From Caulobacteraceae bacterium (GTDB lineage: Bacteria; Pseudomonadota; Alphaproteobacteria; Caulobacterales; Caulobacteraceae), in the NCBI GenBank assembly GCA_019746095.1, contig JAIESL010000027.1, positions 1 through 37,383 on the forward strand: a DNA stretch of 37,383 bases. Direction: 5' to 3'. The notes under the pieces were generated by a model, which was not told where the DNA came from, did no database searches, and worked only from the letters and a program-made list of their open reading frames with translations. A program made the position numbers and the translations under genes. Positions 35,055 to 37,383 of the stretch are shown piece by piece (within the stretch, counting starts at the first letter, position 1; every line of letters starts with the position of its first letter).

Positions 35055-35807
35055 ATGACCGACCTCCCCCTGAAAGACCGCATCGCCCTCGTCGTCGGGG
35101 CCTCGCGCGGCATCGGCTATGAGAGCGCCCTGGCCCTGGCCAGGGCCGGTGCCCATGTGATCGCCACGGCCCGCACCGTCGGCGGGCTGGAAGAGCTGGA
35201 CGACGCCATCTTCGCCGCCACCGGCAAACACGCCACCCTGATCCCGTTCGACCTGGTGGACGGCGGGGCGATCGACCGTCTGGGCGGGGCCATCTATGAG
35301 CGCTTCGGGCGGCTGGACGTCTGGGTGCAGGCGGCGGCGACCATGGGGGCCTCGGGCCTCACCCCGGTCAGCCATGCCGACCCCCGCATCTGGGGCAAGG
35401 TCGAGAAAACCAATTTCACCGCCGTCTATCGCCTGATCCGATCGCTGGAGCCCCTGCTGAAGGCCTCTGACGCCGGACGCGCCGTCTATCTGACCACCAG
35501 CGTCGCCGCCGCGCCCCGGGCCTTCTGGGGCCTCTACGCCGCCACCAAGGCGGGTGCCGAGGCCCTGGTCAAATGCTGGGCAGACGAGATCGAGTCCACC
35601 CCGATCCGCGTGTCGATCGTCGACCCGGGCCGGATGCGCACCGCCATGCGCGCCCAGGCCTTTCCCGGCGAGGACCCGCAGGAGGTCGTGCATCCGTCGG
35701 TGATCGGCCCCCTGATCGTGGACCTGTCCCGCGGCGACCGGCAGCCGCCACTGGAGGTCAGCTTCAAGGCCTGGAGCCAGGGCCCCGACGTGGCGGCCCT
35801 GATCTGA
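35055..35807 (+). CDS. Short-chain dehydrogenase/reductase
   Basis: 250 residues. NAD(P)-binding VVGASRGIGYESALALARAGA, VIATARTVGGLEEL, then an NNAG-position replacement QAAATMG. Catalytic Ser in LTTSVAAAPRAF and the YxxxK motif in GLYAATKAGAEAL are present, followed by IRVSIVDPGRMRTAM. The substrate is unknown. This SDR next to purF recurs in Caulobacterales, as far as I recall. Its stop lies 2 nt before the next gene, implying cotranscription. Confidence 0.93.
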   Translation: MTDLPLKDRIALVVGASRGIGYESALALARAGAHVIATARTVGGLEELDDAIFAATGKHATLIPFDLVDGGAIDRLGGAIYERFGRLDVWVQAAATMGASGLTPVSHADPRIWGKVEKTNFTAVYRLIRSLEPLLKASDAGRAVYLTTSVAAAPRAFWGLYAATKAGAEALVKCWADEIESTPIRVSIVDPGRMRTAMRAQAFPGEDPQEVVHPSVIGPLIVDLSRGDRQPPLEVSFKAWSQGPDVAALI

Positions 35808-35809
35808 CG

Positions 35810-36205
35810 ATGCGCAGGGCGCTTCAGGCCGCAGCAGTCTATTTCGCCATCGTCTTCAGCCTTGCCTTCGTGCTGGGCACAGCTCGAACGCTCCTCCTGG
35901 CCCCTAGAACGGGCGACCTGATCGCTGTTCTCATCGAGGCACCGATCATCCTTCTGGTCAGCTGGTTCGCCGCAAGGTGGTGCACGCGCCGGCTTTCGGT
36001 CCCGGCGCAGGCTCCGGACCGGCTGGCGATGGGTCTAGCCGCCTTCAGCCTGCTGATGACGGTTGAGGCAGTGTTGGGACTTGCGCTATTCGGCCGCCCC
36101 TTGGCGCAGCAGTTCGCTGCCTTCGGTACCCCGGCCGGTGCCATCGGCCTCCTGGCCCAGGTCGCGTTCGGTCTGATGCCGCTATTGGCGTCCCGGCACC
36201 GCTGA
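35810..36205 (+). CDS. Hypothetical four-helix membrane protein
   Basis: 131 residues, not recognised. Four hydrophobic segments: AAAVYFAIVFSLAFVLGTA, LIAVLIEAPIILLVSWFAA, LAMGLAAFSLLMTVEAVLGLA and AIGLLAQVAFGLMPLLAS. Short basic loops (RTLLLAPRTGD, RRLSVPAQAPDR) sit between them. ATG 35810 is 2 nt after the SDR stop; the longer frame upstream runs inside the SDR gene and is rejected. I count about 65% GC by hand, a little below its neighbours, and it contains two CTAG tetramers, which are otherwise rare in this window. It converges on der with 16 nt between stops. Confidence 0.75.
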   Translation: MRRALQAAAVYFAIVFSLAFVLGTARTLLLAPRTGDLIAVLIEAPIILLVSWFAARWCTRRLSVPAQAPDRLAMGLAAFSLLMTVEAVLGLALFGRPLAQQFAAFGTPAGAIGLLAQVAFGLMPLLASRHR

Positions 36206-36221
36206 TCGCGACGGTGCCCAC

Positions 36222-37383
36222 CTACTTCTTCGGCGCGTGCTTCTGACCGGTCCGCACGCGTCCGGACCGCGACACCTGACGGGCCCCGCCGCGCGCGCCC
36301 TTCTGGACGGCCACCGAGGAACCGGCCTTCTTGTTGGCGCTGGCCTTCAGCCCCGCAAGTGGCTTGAGTTTCGTCTTGCCGGCCTTCTTCTGCTCCAGCG
36401 CCTTGCCGGGCAGGTTGGACAGCATTTCGGCGCGTTCGGCCTTCTTGATGACCTTGCGCGGCGCGGTCTTGGCGTCGCCCTTGTAGCGTTCCGGACCGGA
36501 CTTGGAGCCGCCCGGCGCATAGGGGTTCTCACTGCCGGACTTGACCAGCAGACGGATCGGCGTGCCCGGCAGGTCAAAGGACTCGCGCAGATTGTTGACC
36601 AGATAGCGTTTGTACTGCTCCGGCATGGCTTCGGCGCGGCTGGCCATCAGCACGAAGGTCGGCGGTCGGGCCTTGGTCTGGGCCATGTATTTGGGCTTGA
36701 TCCGCTTGCCGTCAACGGCGGGGGGCGGATGCCTCTGGGTCGCCAGCGCCAGCCAGGTGTTGAGGTCCTTGGTCTTGACCTTGACCGACCAGGTCGCATG
36801 GGCCTGGAGCACGGCGGGCATCAGCCGCTCGACGCCGCGGCCGCTGTGTGACGACAGGGCCACAAAGGGCGAGCCCTTCAGCTGGGGCAGTTTGTCCTCG
36901 GCCATCTGGGTCAGCTTGGCCAGTCGGGCCTGCGGGCTTTCCTCCAGGTCCCATTTGGCGGCGACATAGACCAGTGCCCGGCCCTCGCGCTCGACCAGAT
37001 CGGCCAGCTGCAGGTCCTGGGTGTCGAAGGCGTCGTCCTTGTCCATGACCAGCACGACCACCTCGGCGAAGGTGATGGCGCGGATGGTGTCGGCGACCGA
37101 CAGCTTCTCCAGCTTCTCCTGCACCCGGGCCTTGCGGCGCATGCCGGCCGTATCGACCAGGCGGATGTTCTGACCCTCATATTCCCAGTCGACCGAGATG
37201 GAGTCGCGGGTGATGCCGGCCTCGGGGCCGGTCAGCATGCGGTCCTCGCCGATCAGGCGGTTGATCAGGGTCGATTTGCCGGCATTGGGACGGCCGATGA
37301 TGGCGATGCGGATCGGCTTGTCCGGCTCATCCACCTCTTCGACGAAGATATCGGCGCTGGCGGCGACCACCGCGGCGTACAGG
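36222..37383 (-). CDS. der: GTPase Der (EngA), N-terminal part outside the window
   Basis: At least 387 residues are visible; the frame continues past the window edge (LYAA before VVAASADIF), so the first G domain is missing here. Der is a tandem-GTPase needed for 50S ribosome assembly. The visible part has a linker, then the second G domain: G1 [17 protein letters not shown]2 [12 protein letters not shown]3 [22 protein letters not shown], a G4 that reads AAKWDLEE where NKWD is expected, and G5 SSHSGRG. The C-terminal KH-like domain follows ([29 protein letters not shown], then [13 protein letters not shown]). A basic Lys/Arg/Gly-rich tail of about 75 residues ends the protein, plausibly for rRNA contact. 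Confidence 0.96.
   Translation of the reverse strand, partial: LYAAVVAASADIFVEEVDEPDKPIRIAIIGRPNAGKSTLINRLIGEDRMLTGPEAGITRDSISVDWEYEGQNIRLVDTAGMRRKARVQEKLEKLSVADTIRAITFAEVVVLVMDKDDAFDTQDLQLADLVEREGRALVYVAAKWDLEESPQARLAKLTQMAEDKLPQLKGSPFVALSSHSGRGVERLMPAVLQAHATWSVKVKTKDLNTWLALATQRHPPPAVDGKRIKPKYMAQTKARPPTFVLMASRAEAMPEQYKRYLVNNLRESFDLPGTPIRLLVKSGSENPYAPGGSKSGPERYKGDAKTAPRKVIKKAERAEMLSNLPGKALEQKKAGKTKLKPLAGLKASANKKAGSSVAVQKGARGGARQVSRSGRVRTGQKHAPKK

Overview
The window is a high-GC (about 70% by eye) chromosomal segment with strong G/C third-position bias and densely packed genes on both strands. The protein families and neighbourhoods point to an alphaproteobacterium, most likely Caulobacterales and perhaps Brevundimonas-like. 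Pointers are the order radA-cvpA-purF-SDR, a MutL with endonuclease motifs (a MutH-independent lineage), promoter hexamers resembling the Caulobacter housekeeping type (GCTANAWC around -10), an RluB-type enzyme with long basic tails, and GANTC (CcrM-type) sites near promoters. The genus is an inference. I see no rRNA, tRNA, CRISPR array, insertion sequence, prophage or plasmid gene. No gene-free stretch exceeds 300 bases; the longest are 14161-14347 (promoter region) and 16931-17090 (terminator).

Layout. 1-2817 (minus): guaB, a MAPEG protein and a partial rsmB. 2949-6450: tandem DUF2061 protein (+), rlmE (-), cyclophilin and HD hydrolase (+), rnd (-). 6531-8767: purM (+), a secreted hypothetical (-), purN (+). 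8839-12126: M13 metallopeptidase (+), DUF1275/YoaK membrane protein (-), ndk (-). 12271-16930 (+): ABC-F protein and an 860-residue autotransporter with three Ig-like repeats. 17091-22402: mutL (+), then on the minus strand a 63-residue membrane protein, a Tat-exported kelch protein, rsmD and an rluB-type pseudouridine synthase. 22391-23327 (+): tadA and an MliC-like lipoprotein. 23324-25571 (-): aroK-aroB-GNAT, each joined by ATGA overlaps. 25682-29050 (+): xerD, a two-CxxC membrane protein, accA, a response regulator and an unknown protein. 29038-30930 (-): Atm1-type ABC exporter. 31057-36205 (+): radA, cvpA, purF, VOC protein, SDR and a membrane protein. 36222 to the edge (-): partial der.

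The content is mainly housekeeping. Purine and nucleotide metabolism is over-represented (guaB, purM, purN, purF, ndk), as are rRNA/tRNA modification (rsmB, rlmE, rsmD, rluB, tadA) and DNA repair/recombination (mutL, radA, xerD). The accessory or envelope genes (autotransporter, MliC-like lipoprotein, kelch protein, DUF1275, small membrane proteins) sit singly between housekeeping blocks. I did not find a convincing multi-gene novel system. The points most worth a second look are the autotransporter promoter with two GATTC sites, the heptamer inverted repeat inside mutL, the Ala in the G4 motif of Der, the tandem DUF2061 protein, overlapping divergent start codons of rluB/tadA, and CTAG tetramers shared as stop codons by convergent genes.
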